A stretch of DNA of 64,000 nucleotides from Rubrobacter xylanophilus DSM 9941 (GTDB lineage Bacteria > Actinomycetota > Rubrobacteria > Rubrobacterales > Rubrobacteraceae), in the NCBI RefSeq assembly GCF_000014185.1, contig NC_008148.1, positions 2,894,001 to 2,958,000 on the forward strand. The letters are read 5' to 3'. Made by a program: the position numbers and the translations under genes. The notes beneath the pieces are model-generated. The model was not told the origin of the DNA. It saw nothing but the letters and a program-made list of their open reading frames with translations, and ran no database searches. Positions 45,367-53,593 of the stretch are shown here, piece after piece (the stretch's first letter is position 1; every line of letters begins with the position of its first letter).

Positions 45367-46050
45367 GTGGACGCCTACGAGCGGGTCTGGCAGCGCTTCG
45401 TCCGCGAGGGCCGGCTGGAGTTCGGGGGCTACATGGACCCGAACTGGCGGGACGGCCACGAGCGCTCCGCGTCGTTCATCGTCCCGGTGGACGCGGCGCG
45501 CCTCCGCGGGCGGCTCGAGCCCCTGCGGGAGGCCCTGCGGCCCTTCCCGTTCGTCTCGCTGCACCCGGACCGCTTTCTGCACATAACGCTGGTGATGGCC
45601 GGCTTTCCGGCCGAGAGGCCCGGGAGGGAGGGCGAGATCCCTCCCGGGCGCCTCGCGGAGCTCGAGGAGGGGGCTCGCGAGGCACTCTCGCGCTTTGAGG
45701 CCTTCGAGGCGCGCCTCGAGAACCTCAACGCCTTCCCGGGGGCGGCCTTCGTGGAGGTGCACGACGAGGGGCAGACAGAGCGCCTGAGGTCCGTCCTGTG
45801 CCGGGGCTGCGGCCTGAAGAAGCCCCCGGGGCCGCCGCACCTCACGCTCGCCTACTTCCAGGCGCCGGACGGGGTCCCGGCGCCGCCGGCCCTGATCTCG
45901 GCGATCGAGCGCTACCGGAGGTGGCCGGTGGGGACCCTCCTCGTGGACCGGGTGGAGCTCTCCCTGCTGGACCTGAAGCGGCGGTACCCGCCGCCGGAGC
46001 CCCTGGCCAGCATCCCGCTCAGGCGAGGGAGCGGAGCAGCCCCGGGGTGA
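45367..46050 (+). CDS. 2'-5' RNA ligase/2H phosphoesterase family protein
   Basis: About 227 residues from GTG 45367 (TTG 45334 is possible). The two HxT motifs of 2H phosphoesterases are visible: FLHITLVMAG and PPHLTLAYFQ. Members act on 2'-5' or cyclic 2',3' phosphodiesters of RNA or nucleotides; the substrate here is unknown. The 3' end overlaps the convergent sixA gene by 32 bp. Confidence 0.78.
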   Translation: MDAYERVWQRFVREGRLEFGGYMDPNWRDGHERSASFIVPVDAARLRGRLEPLREALRPFPFVSLHPDRFLHITLVMAGFPAERPGREGEIPPGRLAELEEGAREALSRFEAFEARLENLNAFPGAAFVEVHDEGQTERLRSVLCRGCGLKKPPGPPHLTLAYFQAPDGVPAPPALISAIERYRRWPVGTLLVDRVELSLLDLKRRYPPPEPLASIPLRRGSGAAPG

Positions 46051-46531
46051 GGAGCCACCGCAGCTCTCCGGCGCCCGGCTGCGGCGGCCCCTCGAAGCGA
46101 ATGCGCACCGCCCCGCCTTTTTTTATCCGGAGCCTTGCGCCGTTCTCCCGGCCGGTGAGCAGGTAGGCGGCGAGAAGGTGCAGCGAGGGCCGGTGCCCGA
46201 CGGCGACGACGGCCCCCGCCCCGGCGCGCCCGGCGAGGGCCGCGGCGGCCTCCTCCGCGCCCGCCCCGGGCAGCAGGGCGTCGAGGGGCACGGGAGCGGG
46301 GCAGGCGGTCTCCTCCGCGAGTATCTGCGCGGTCCTCCAGGCTCGCTCGTAGGGGCTGCTGAGCAGGAGGGAGGCTCCCCCTCCGGGCAGCAGGCGCGCG
46401 AGCCCGCGGGCCGCGGCGCGGAATCCCCGCTCCCCGCGCGGCGTGAGCGGACGCCGCCCGTCGTCCGGCCAGCGCTCCGGGTCTCGCCCGCAGGCCACGG
46501 CGTGCCGCACGAGGCAGAGATCCAAAGCCAC
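46019..46531 (-). CDS. sixA: Histidine-phosphatase (SixA-like)
   Basis: Short histidine phosphatase superfamily member, 170 residues. The catalytic RHG is RHA in LCLVRHAVACGRDP, then RPLTPRGERGFRAAARGL, LLSSPYERAWRTAQIL and a second His in VAVGHRPSLHLLAAYL. SixA dephosphorylates phosphohistidine proteins. It is 4 bp downstream of the CYTH-CHAD gene, a pairing seen in several genomes around polyphosphate proteins. Confidence 0.85.
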   Translation of the reverse strand: MALDLCLVRHAVACGRDPERWPDDGRRPLTPRGERGFRAAARGLARLLPGGGASLLLSSPYERAWRTAQILAEETACPAPVPLDALLPGAGAEEAAAALAGRAGAGAVVAVGHRPSLHLLAAYLLTGRENGARLRIKKGGAVRIRFEGPPQPGAGELRWLLTPGLLRSLA

Positions 46532-46535
46532 CCCC

Positions 46536-48098
46536 TCAGCCCTCCGGCACGCGCCGCTCCATCTCGTCGCGCAGCCGCCTCCAGGGGCGCCCCCCGGCCC
46601 CGGCGTAGCGCCGGGGAAAGAGCTTTCGCAGCTCGCGCGCCCGCTCTCTGCAGCCGCGCGAGACCTCGCCCGCCACGAAGGCCGCCTCCGGGGAGAGGCC
46701 GCGTTCCTCCCGGGCCAGGCGCCGCAGGGTCTGCGCCGCGACCTCGGCGTCCTGGTGCTCCCCGAGGAGGTCCTGCAGCCCCTTGAGCGCCAAGACGCAG
46801 TCCTCCGCCGCCCGCCCGTAGAGGCCGGAGAAGAACTCCACGGCGTAGCGGAGCCGCCGCGCGCGGCGCCGCAGCCGGTGGTAGTCCTCCGGGGGGGAGC
46901 CCGGCCCGAGCCGGTCGCCGAGCGCCCGCACCCGGCGGCGCTGCTCGCGCAGCAGGCCGGGCGCGGCCCGCAGGGCGGGCCGCGCCGCCCCCGGGACGCG
47001 GCCGGAGGGGCCCCGCCGGAGAAACGCGCAGAACTCCCCGACGAAGCCCCGGTAGCGCCGGGAGTCCAGCGCCCGGAGCATCCGGCGTCGGGCCTCCTCC
47101 CGCCGCCCCTCCAGCGCCCGCCGCAGCTCGAGCAGCGGCGGGCGGTCTTCGGGAGGGGCGCTCGCGACCCAGCCCTCCGCCATCCCGAGGAGCACGTCCA
47201 GATCCCGCACCTCCCCGAGCATCCCGCCGACCCAGCCGAGCTCCCTCCGGAAGCGCCCGGCGCGCGCGGGCAGCGCCTCCTCGAAGATGCGCAGCGCGGC
47301 CCGCAGCCTGCGGCACGCGACCCGCATGTCGTGCAGCTCCTCGGGGTCTTCGCCGAGCCGGGTCCCGGGCTCGTGCGCGAGAAAGCGGCGCATCTGGGCG
47401 CGCAGGGCGGCGAAGGCGAGCTCCCCGAGCGTCGGGGAGGGCCCGGGCTCCTCGGAGCCCAGATCCGGAGGGCCCGGGGGGGCGAGCCCGGCGGCCCGCA
47501 GCCCGGCCTCGTACTTGGAGAGCCCCGCCGGGGCGAGCCCGGCCTCCTCCCGCAGCCTCCGGACGAAGCCCTCGAGCTCCCGGGCGGGGACGCCGGGGGC
47601 CGCCTCGACCTCGACCCGCCGGAGGAGCGCGGCGGCGTCCCCGGCGAGGATGCGGGAGGCGTCCAGCTCCAACGTCCCCGCCCGCTCCCCGTCGAGCGGG
47701 ATGGCGTACGAGGCGCGCTCGGTCTCCACCCGGAAGAGCGTCCGGAGCCTCCGCCGCCCGGCGAGCGCGCGCACCCGCCTCCCCACGGCGCCCCGCATCA
47801 GCCGGGCGTCAGGCCCCGGGAGCGGCTCGGAGATCTCCCGGCGGTCGCGCAGCCCGTCCCCGCCGCGCGCGGCGAGGGACTTCATGGTGGCCTCGGCCCT
47901 CCCCCCCGCGCTCCGCAGGCGCAGGGCGTAGCCCGCCCGGTGGAGCCGCCAGTCGGCGGTGTCCAGGTAGAGGTCGGCGATCCTCCGGCGCCGCGGCGGG
48001 AGGAGCGCCCCCTCCGCGACCAGGGCCTCGAGCCGGGCGGCGAGGCGCCCCGGGTCCGGGGCCTCGAGCTGCCACTCGACCTCGCGGCGGTCCTGCAT
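46536..48098 (-). CDS. CYTH-CHAD domain protein
   Basis: About 520 residues from ATG 48098 (MQDRREVEWQLEAPD). N-terminal CYTH tunnel domain (residues about 1-210) with the EVEWQL acidic start (an ExExK variant whose last position is Gln rather than Lys) and DLYLDTADWRLHRAGYALRLR. C-terminal CHAD domain (about 235-520) is His/Arg-rich and helical: ELHDMRVACRRLRAALRIFEE, RDLDVLLGMAE, RLRRRARRLRYAVEFFSGLYG, LGEHQDAEVAAQTL. CYTH domains hydrolyse triphosphate compounds and CHAD binds polyphosphate. ppk1 is two genes away. Confidence 0.92.
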   Translation of the reverse strand: MQDRREVEWQLEAPDPGRLAARLEALVAEGALLPPRRRRIADLYLDTADWRLHRAGYALRLRSAGGRAEATMKSLAARGGDGLRDRREISEPLPGPDARLMRGAVGRRVRALAGRRRLRTLFRVETERASYAIPLDGERAGTLELDASRILAGDAAALLRRVEVEAAPGVPARELEGFVRRLREEAGLAPAGLSKYEAGLRAAGLAPPGPPDLGSEEPGPSPTLGELAFAALRAQMRRFLAHEPGTRLGEDPEELHDMRVACRRLRAALRIFEEALPARAGRFRRELGWVGGMLGEVRDLDVLLGMAEGWVASAPPEDRPPLLELRRALEGRREEARRRMLRALDSRRYRGFVGEFCAFLRRGPSGRVPGAARPALRAAPGLLREQRRRVRALGDRLGPGSPPEDYHRLRRRARRLRYAVEFFSGLYGRAAEDCVLALKGLQDLLGEHQDAEVAAQTLRRLAREERGLSPEAAFVAGEVSRGCRERARELRKLFPRRYAGAGGRPWRRLRDEMERRVPEG

Positions 48099-48184
48099 CG
48101 GTGGCCCTACGCCCCCCGCCCTCGAAGGCATAAAATCCCCGTACGACGGCGTGAGGCAGCTGGAGGTGCGGAGGCGCGGGGTCT

Positions 48185-48907
48185 TTGGAGATGGAAGAGA
48201 TCGAGATCTCCCAGCTCGAGGTCGTGGCGCGGCTTCTGGCCGCGATGGTGCTCTGCGGGCTCATCGGGATCGAGCGCGAGCTTCGCGACCAGCCCGCCGG
48301 CTTCAGGACGCACATCCTGCTCGGTCTCGGGGCGGCGCTCTTCACGCTGGTCTCGGCCTACGGCTTCGAGGAGTTCACCGAGCTGGCCCTGGAGGCGGGC
48401 GGCGGGGTGCAGTTCGACCCGACCCGCATCGCCGCCCAGATCGTGACCGGCATCGGCTTTCTGGGCGCCGGCGCGATCATCCGCCAGGGGCTGGACATCC
48501 GCGGGCTCACCACGGCGGCGAGCCTGTGGGCCGCGGCGGCGGTGGGGACGGCGGCCGGGGCGGGCTACTTCTTCGGGGCGGCGGCGACCACCGCGATCGT
48601 CCTGGCGGCGCTCTACCTCCTGCGGGAGTTCCGCGGCTGGGTGGTCTCCCGGCGCGGGCGGGAGTTCGGGCTGCTGCAGGTGACCCTGGAGGAGGAAGGG
48701 GGCGACATCTCCCGGGTCACCGGCCTCCTGCAGCGGCACGGCGGAGAGATCCGGCGCCTCGACGCCGAGGCGGAGGAGGGGCTCGTCCACTACACGGTGC
48801 AGGTGCGGCTCCCGGCCGGGGCCGCCGTGCAGGAGCTGCTCGCCGAGCTCTCCCGGCTGCCCGGGGTGCGGCGGGCGGGGATCAGCGGTCTTCACCCGGT
48901 GGATTAG
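48185..48907 (+). CDS. MgtC/SapB-family membrane protein
   Basis: 240 residues with about five N-terminal helices and a C-terminal ACT-like domain (about 155-235). The conserved first-helix region is RLLAAMVLCGLIGIERELRDQPAGFRTHILLGLGAALFTLVS, followed by RIAAQIVTGIGFLGAGAIIRQG and GLTTAASLWAAAAVG, all MgtC/SapB hallmarks. TTG 48185 or ATG 48191. Related proteins affect magnesium/phosphate homeostasis and survival; exact activity unknown. Overlaps convergent ppk1 by 26 bp. Confidence 0.9.
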   Translation: MEMEEIEISQLEVVARLLAAMVLCGLIGIERELRDQPAGFRTHILLGLGAALFTLVSAYGFEEFTELALEAGGGVQFDPTRIAAQIVTGIGFLGAGAIIRQGLDIRGLTTAASLWAAAAVGTAAGAGYFFGAAATTAIVLAALYLLREFRGWVVSRRGREFGLLQVTLEEEGGDISRVTGLLQRHGGEIRRLDAEAEEGLVHYTVQVRLPAGAAVQELLAELSRLPGVRRAGISGLHPVD

Positions 48908-50990
48908 CGTCGGGGTCCTCCAGCAGGATGGCCTGGCTGTCCACCCGCCCCTCGCCCTCCCCGGGGCGCAGCCACTCCCAGGAGCCGTCGGGCCGCAGCT
49001 CCCAGGCGTTCACGTTGTCCGAGAGCTGCAACTCTAGTATCCGGCGCACCCGCCGCCGGTGCCGCTCCTCCTTTAGGGGGAAGAGCGTCTCCACCCGCTT
49101 ATCCAGGTTGCGCTGCATCATGTCCGCGCTGCCCAGGTAGACCCGCTCGTCCTCGCCCTCCCCGAAGATGAAGACCCGGGCGTGCTCCAGAAAACGCCCC
49201 ACGAGCGAGACCACCCTTATGTTCTCGCTCACCCCCTCTATCCCCGGGCGCAGGCAGCAGATCCCCCGCACCACGAGATCCACCCTCACCCCCTCCTGGG
49301 AGGCCCGGTAGAGGGCCTCGATGACCTTCGGGTCGGTGAGGGAGTTGATCTTCCACAGGATCCGGGCCTCCCCCCCGGCCCGGGCGCGCTCGACCTGCTC
49401 CCCGATCAGGCGCAGCACGTGCTCCCGCAGCCCCACCGGGGCCACCAGCAGCCGCCGGTACTCCCGCTGGCCGGAGTAGCCGGTGAGGTAGTTGAAGAGA
49501 TCGGAGCCGTCCTCGACCAGCTCCGGGTCGTCGGTGAAGTACGAGAAGTCCGTGTAGACCCGCGCGGTGCTGGGGTTGTAGTTGCCGGTCCCGAGGTGCA
49601 GGTAGCGCCTGAGGCCCGAGCCCTCCCGCCGCACCACCAGACACAGCTTGGCGTGGGTCTTGAGCCCCACCAGCCCGTAGGCCACGTGCACCCCCTGGGC
49701 CTCCAGCCGGCGCGCCCAGACGATGTTCGGCTGCTCGTCGAAGCGGGCCTTCAGCTCCACGATCACCGCAACCTGCGTCTCCTCGTCGCGCGCCTCGGAG
49801 AGCGCCTCCACGATGGGCGAGTTGGACCCCACCCGGTAGAGGGTCTGCTTTATGGCCAGCACGTCGGGGTCGGCGGCCGCGTGCCGGACGAACTCCACCA
49901 CCGGCGCGAAGGAGTCGTAGGGGTGGTAGAGGAGGATGTCCCCCTGCCGGATGGCCTGGGTGATGGAGCGCGCGCTCTTCAGCTCCGCCGGCACCCGGGG
50001 CGTGACCGGCGGGTAGAGCAGGTCCGGCCGGTCGAGCCGGGTGAGCTCCTCCAGGTCCGCTAGCCCCAGCGGCTCGGGGACGGCGTACACCGAGCCCGGG
50101 TCTATGTCCAGGTTGCCCGCCAGCCACTCCCGCAGCCGCCCGGGCATCCGCTCGGAGACCACCAGCCGGGCGCTCCGCCCGAACCACCGGCTCTCCAGCT
50201 CGTCCTCGATGGCCTGCAAGAGGTCGGAGGCCTCGTCCTCCTCGATCACGAAGTCCGCGTTGCGCGTGACCTGGAAGACGTAGCTGGCGGCGATGTTCTT
50301 GCCGGGGAAGAGGGCGTCGAGGTTGGCCGCTATGACCTCCTCCACCCGCACCAGCCGGACCTCGGGCCGGCCCCCGCCGTTGTTGTTCGGCTCCCGGTCC
50401 GGCAGCCGTATGAAGCGGTCGATGGTGGTGGGCACCTTCACCCGGGCCATGAAGGTCCTGCCCCCCTCCTCGATGACGACCAGCAGGTTGAGCGAGAGGT
50501 TGGAGATGTGCGGGAAGGGGTGGGCCGGGTCTATGGCGAGCGGGGTGAGGATGGGCTGCACCTCGCGCGCGAACCGCTCCCGCAACAGCCGCCGGTCGCC
50601 GGCCCGCAGCTCCCCGTAGGGGACCACCCTTATCCCCTCCCCCTCCAGCTCCGAGAGCAGCCCCTTGAGCACCCGCCGCTGCTCGGCGAAGAACCGCTCG
50701 GCATGGTCGTGGATTCTGGAGAGCTGCTCCTCGGGCGTCATCCCGTCGGGCACCGGGTTGGGCAGCCCGGAGATGACCTGCTGCTGCAAGCCGGCCACCC
50801 GGATCATGAAGAACTCGTCCATGTTGGTCTCGGAGATGGCCACGAACCTGACCCGCTCCAGCAGCGGGTGCCGCCGGTCGCGGGCCTGCGCGAGCACCCG
50901 GTCGTTGAACTGCAGCCACGAGAGCTCCCGGTTTATGTACAGCGAAGGGTCGGAGAGGCTGGGCGTTCTCTCTTCTACTACGTCGGTCAT
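48882..50990 (-). CDS. ppk1: Polyphosphate kinase 1
   Basis: About 702 residues from ATG 50990 (MTDVVEERTPSLSDPSLYIN). N domain RELSWLQFNDRVLAQA, SETNMDEFFMIRVAGL; head domain TPLAIDPAHPFPHISNLSLNL; catalytic C domains with the autophosphorylated His in GLKTHAKLCLVVRRE, HLGTGNYNPSTARVYTDFS and a second HKD-like VFIFGEGEDERVYLGSADMMQRNLDKRVE. It synthesises polyphosphate from ATP. The C-terminal ~20 residues are acidic. Confidence 0.96.
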   Translation of the reverse strand: MTDVVEERTPSLSDPSLYINRELSWLQFNDRVLAQARDRRHPLLERVRFVAISETNMDEFFMIRVAGLQQQVISGLPNPVPDGMTPEEQLSRIHDHAERFFAEQRRVLKGLLSELEGEGIRVVPYGELRAGDRRLLRERFAREVQPILTPLAIDPAHPFPHISNLSLNLLVVIEEGGRTFMARVKVPTTIDRFIRLPDREPNNNGGGRPEVRLVRVEEVIAANLDALFPGKNIAASYVFQVTRNADFVIEEDEASDLLQAIEDELESRWFGRSARLVVSERMPGRLREWLAGNLDIDPGSVYAVPEPLGLADLEELTRLDRPDLLYPPVTPRVPAELKSARSITQAIRQGDILLYHPYDSFAPVVEFVRHAAADPDVLAIKQTLYRVGSNSPIVEALSEARDEETQVAVIVELKARFDEQPNIVWARRLEAQGVHVAYGLVGLKTHAKLCLVVRREGSGLRRYLHLGTGNYNPSTARVYTDFSYFTDDPELVEDGSDLFNYLTGYSGQREYRRLLVAPVGLREHVLRLIGEQVERARAGGEARILWKINSLTDPKVIEALYRASQEGVRVDLVVRGICCLRPGIEGVSENIRVVSLVGRFLEHARVFIFGEGEDERVYLGSADMMQRNLDKRVETLFPLKEERHRRRVRRILELQLSDNVNAWELRPDGSWEWLRPGEGEGRVDSQAILLEDPDANPPGEDR

Positions 50991-51056
50991 CGCTCCCCTA
51001 ACTGACAGACCGTCCCTAAAAACCCGCACCCCAATGATACAGCCGCCCCCAGCACC

Positions 51057-51530
51057 GTGGTATATCCTTTGTCGGGAACGATTTGCAGTAAGGCGAGAGC
51101 CGGAGGTCTGCTACAGATCGGCAAGAAGAAGAAAAGGAAGAAGCTCGAGAAGAGGCTGAAGGGGCTGCTCCCCGCCGGGGAACCTCGCGCCAAGCCGGAG
51201 GTGAAGGTGCGCCCCTACGACGCCCACGTCCTGCTCTGCGGGGGCGGCGACTGCAAGAAGCGGGGCTCCAAGGAGGTGCGCAAGGTGCTGAAGGCCGAGC
51301 TGCGCGCCGCCGGGCTCAACCGCGACGTGCGGGTGGACTCGGTGGACTGCCTGGGGTTCTGCAAGCACGGGCCGAACGCCGTCGTCTACGGCCCGAACGG
51401 GCACGGCGGCACCTGGTACCTCGGCCTCGACGAGGGCAAGGTCCCCGAGGTGGTGAGCGCCCACCTCAAGGAGGGCAGGCCCGCCGGGCACCTGGCCGCG
51501 GAATACCGCCCCCGCAAGGGAGCCTCCTGA
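51057..51530 (+). CDS. (2Fe-2S) thioredoxin-like ferredoxin domain protein
   Basis: The conserved part (from about residue 50) is a thioredoxin-like 2Fe-2S fold: HVLLCGGGDCKKRGSKEVRKVL with Cys-x4-Cys and DSVDCLGFCKHGPNAVVYGP with Cys-x3-Cys, then TWYLGLDEGKVPEVVSAHL. Such domains occur as small ferredoxins or in NuoE. A strongly basic KKKKRKK stretch precedes it. The GTG at 51057 is the only standard start in the longer frame; a GGAGG at 51101-51105 hints that translation really begins near 51115 at a rare codon. Start uncertain. Confidence 0.78.
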   Translation: MVYPLSGTICSKARAGGLLQIGKKKKRKKLEKRLKGLLPAGEPRAKPEVKVRPYDAHVLLCGGGDCKKRGSKEVRKVLKAELRAAGLNRDVRVDSVDCLGFCKHGPNAVVYGPNGHGGTWYLGLDEGKVPEVVSAHLKEGRPAGHLAAEYRPRKGAS

Positions 51531-51551
51531 CGGAAGGGAGCCTCCTGACGG
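51516..51551. repeat. 18-bp perfect tandem duplication over a stop codon
   Basis: AAGGGAGCCTCCTGACGG occurs twice in a row (51516-51533 and 51534-51551). The first copy contains the TGA of the ferredoxin-like gene, the second abuts the convergent sortase stop at 51552. Confidence 0.92.
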
Positions 51552-52139
51552 TCAGCCCGCCTCCACCAGCTCGCCCTGCACCACCAGCCGGTGCGAGTAG
51601 TCCGGCAGCGTGCAGGTCTGCAGCGAGACGATGTTCCTGCCGGGCAGCGGCTCCATCACCCGCACGGCGTCGGGCGGCACCACGAACTTCCTGAACACCC
51701 GGTAGGTGTAGGTGTTCCCGGCGGCGTCCCGCAGGATGATCTCGTCGCCCTTCCTGAGCCCGGGCAGATCGTAGAACTGCAGGTAGCTCCCCGTCCCCGC
51801 GTACCCGAGCCGGTGCCCGGCGATGTACACGTTGGCCTCCTCCTGCCACGGAAAGCCGGTGCCCCGCACGTGCAGAAGCCCCCTGTCCAGAACCTCCTCG
51901 GCGTCGGCCGGCGCGTCCCGCACCGGCACCTCCCTCACCCGCTCCATCCGCGGCACCGTGAGCCACAGCTCGCCCCCCCGCGGCGCCTCCACCGAACCGC
52001 CGTCCGCCTCGGCAACCCCGGCCACCGCCGAACCACCCCCGTAGACCGAGTAGCCCAAGAGCCCCGCCCCAGCGAGCAGCCCCAACGCCGCAGCCGCAGC
52101 GGCCACCCGTCCCAGCCTCCAGCGCCCGTACCGCCTCAT
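51552..52139 (-). CDS. Class E-like sortase, membrane-anchored
   Basis: 195 residues with an N-terminal signal-anchor (RVAAAAAALGLLAGAGLLGYSVYG) and the same catalytic core as the sortase at 8069-8716: FPWQEEANVYIAGHRLGY with His109, VSLQTCTLPDYSHR with Cys176 and Arg184. Unlike that paralogue it has no lipobox Cys. TLPDYSxR after the Cys is the class E-type pattern. No sorting-signal substrate lies nearby. ATG start behind GGAGGCGAG. Confidence 0.9.
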   Translation of the reverse strand: MRRYGRWRLGRVAAAAAALGLLAGAGLLGYSVYGGGSAVAGVAEADGGSVEAPRGGELWLTVPRMERVREVPVRDAPADAEEVLDRGLLHVRGTGFPWQEEANVYIAGHRLGYAGTGSYLQFYDLPGLRKGDEIILRDAAGNTYTYRVFRKFVVPPDAVRVMEPLPGRNIVSLQTCTLPDYSHRLVVQGELVEAG

Positions 52140-52170
52140 CTCGCCTCCAATGCTCTACCTGCATCAAAAG

Positions 52171-52224
52171 CCTAACAACCCCGCATAACAGCAGGGTTAC
52201 AAAAAGACCCGCCCTCCGGTAACA
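52171..52224 (-). promoter_or_regulatory. Four-box direct-repeat operator upstream of sortase 2
   Basis: Minus-strand boxes TGTTACC (52224-52218), TGTAACC (52201-52195), TGTTATG (52190-52184) and TGTTAGG (52177-52171). Starts are 23, 11 and 13 bp apart, and the last box reads TGTTAGGCT in both loci. It ends 31 bp before the sortase ATG. Spacing and order match the array upstream of sortase 1. Confidence 0.7.
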
Positions 52225-52268
52225 AAGCTCCCGCGATGAATTCCACATACAGAGACAAAAATTCCACC

Positions 52269-52298
52269 TTGAGCAAGCCGGAGGCTCGCCGGTATAAT
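52269..52298 (+). promoter_or_regulatory. Promoter of the transhydrogenase operon (leaderless)
   Basis: -35 TTGAGC (52269-52274), 18-bp spacer, consensus -10 TATAAT (52293-52298). The GTG at 52306 begins seven bases after the -10, so the transcript probably starts at the initiation codon. An ATG at 52297 lies inside the -10 and cannot be the start if this promoter is used. Confidence 0.65.
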
Positions 52299-52305
52299 GG
52301 TTTTC

Positions 52306-53592
52306 GTGAGGATCGGGGTTCCCAGGGAGGTGGCGGAAGGCGAGCGGCGGGTTGGGCTGGTGCCCGAGACCGTATCGCGGCTCGTGGGGGAGGGCTTCGA
52401 GGTGCTCGTGGAGACCGGGGCGGGGTGGGACTACAACCTCGACGAGCACTACGAGGAGGCGGGGGCGCGGGTCGTGGGGAGCGCCGGGGAGGTCTACGGG
52501 GAGGCGGAGATCGTCGTAAAGGTCGCGAAGCCCGCCGAGGAGGAGGTCGGGATGCTGCGGGAGGGGCAGGTCTTGATCTGCTTTCTCAACGGCCCGCAGG
52601 AGCCCGGGCTCGTCGAGCGGCTCGCGAAGCGGGGCGTCACGGTCTTCTCCAACGAGGCCATCCCGCGCACCAGCGCGGCGCAGAGCATGGACGCCCTCTC
52701 CTCCATGGGCTCCATCGCGGGCTACAAGAGCGCGCTCATCGCGGCGAACACCCTGGGCAAGTACGTGCCGATGCTCTCCACCGCCGCCGGGACCACCAAG
52801 GCCGCGAACGTGCTGGTGCTCGGGGTAGCGGTGGCGGGGCTGCAGGCCATAGCCATCATGCACCGGCTGGGGGCCAACGTCTTCGCCTACGACATCCGGC
52901 CCGAGACCAAGGAGCAGGCGCGGTCGCTGGGGGCGACGTTTATAGACTCCGAGGACGAGCGCAGAGAAGAGGAGGAGGACGGCTGGGAGGAGTACGAGCC
53001 CACGGGCTGGCGCAGGCTGATGGTCTCTTTGGGCTTCTACTCCTTCGCCGAGCCGCCGCGGGACGAGTACGTAGTGGAGGGCGAGGAGGAAGAGGAGGCT
53101 GGGGGCGAGGAGCCCGAGCAGTGGTCCAGGGAGAAGCTCGAGGCGGACCAGCGGCTCGTCCGCGAGCGGATAAAGGAGATGGACATCGTCATAACGACGG
53201 CGCTCGCGCCCGGCAGGCGCGCCCCGAAGCTCGTGGACCGGGAGATGGTCGAGAGCATGCGGGCGGGGAGCGTCATCGTGGACCTGGCGGCGGAGCAGGG
53301 GGGCAACTGCGAGCTCACCCGGGCGGGGGAGACCGTAAAGCACGCGGGGGTTGCGATCGTGGGGCCTATCAACCTGCCGAGCACGATGCCCATCCACGCC
53401 AGCCAGCTCTACGCGCGCAACATGTACAACATCATCCGGCACATAACCTCGGGCGGCGAGGAGGAGGGGATCCGGCTGGAGCTGGACTTCGAGGACGAGA
53501 TAGTCTCCAAGATGTGCATCGCGCACGGCGGCGAGATCCGGGACCGGCTCACGCGCGAGGCGCTGGAGGAGTCGCGGAGCGGGGGCGGCTGA
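52306..53592 (+). CDS. pntA: NAD(P) transhydrogenase subunit alpha part 1 (PntAA), with acidic insertion
   Basis: NAD(H)-binding domain I of the proton-translocating transhydrogenase, about 428 residues. Seen: RIGVPREVAEGERRVGLVPETV, NEAIPRTSAAQSMDALSS, GTTKAANVLVLGVAVAGLQAIAIM (NAD site), LAPGRRAPKLVDREMVESM and DLAAEQGGNCELTRAGE. Residues about 214-275 are an extra acidic stretch rich in Glu (DERREEEEDGW, GEEEEEAGGEEPEQW) that makes it longer than the usual ~380. Leaderless start at GTG 52306. Confidence 0.93.
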   Translation: MRIGVPREVAEGERRVGLVPETVSRLVGEGFEVLVETGAGWDYNLDEHYEEAGARVVGSAGEVYGEAEIVVKVAKPAEEEVGMLREGQVLICFLNGPQEPGLVERLAKRGVTVFSNEAIPRTSAAQSMDALSSMGSIAGYKSALIAANTLGKYVPMLSTAAGTTKAANVLVLGVAVAGLQAIAIMHRLGANVFAYDIRPETKEQARSLGATFIDSEDERREEEEDGWEEYEPTGWRRLMVSLGFYSFAEPPRDEYVVEGEEEEEAGGEEPEQWSREKLEADQRLVRERIKEMDIVITTALAPGRRAPKLVDREMVESMRAGSVIVDLAAEQGGNCELTRAGETVKHAGVAIVGPINLPSTMPIHASQLYARNMYNIIRHITSGGEEEGIRLELDFEDEIVSKMCIAHGGEIRDRLTREALEESRSGGG

Positions 53593-53593
53593 G

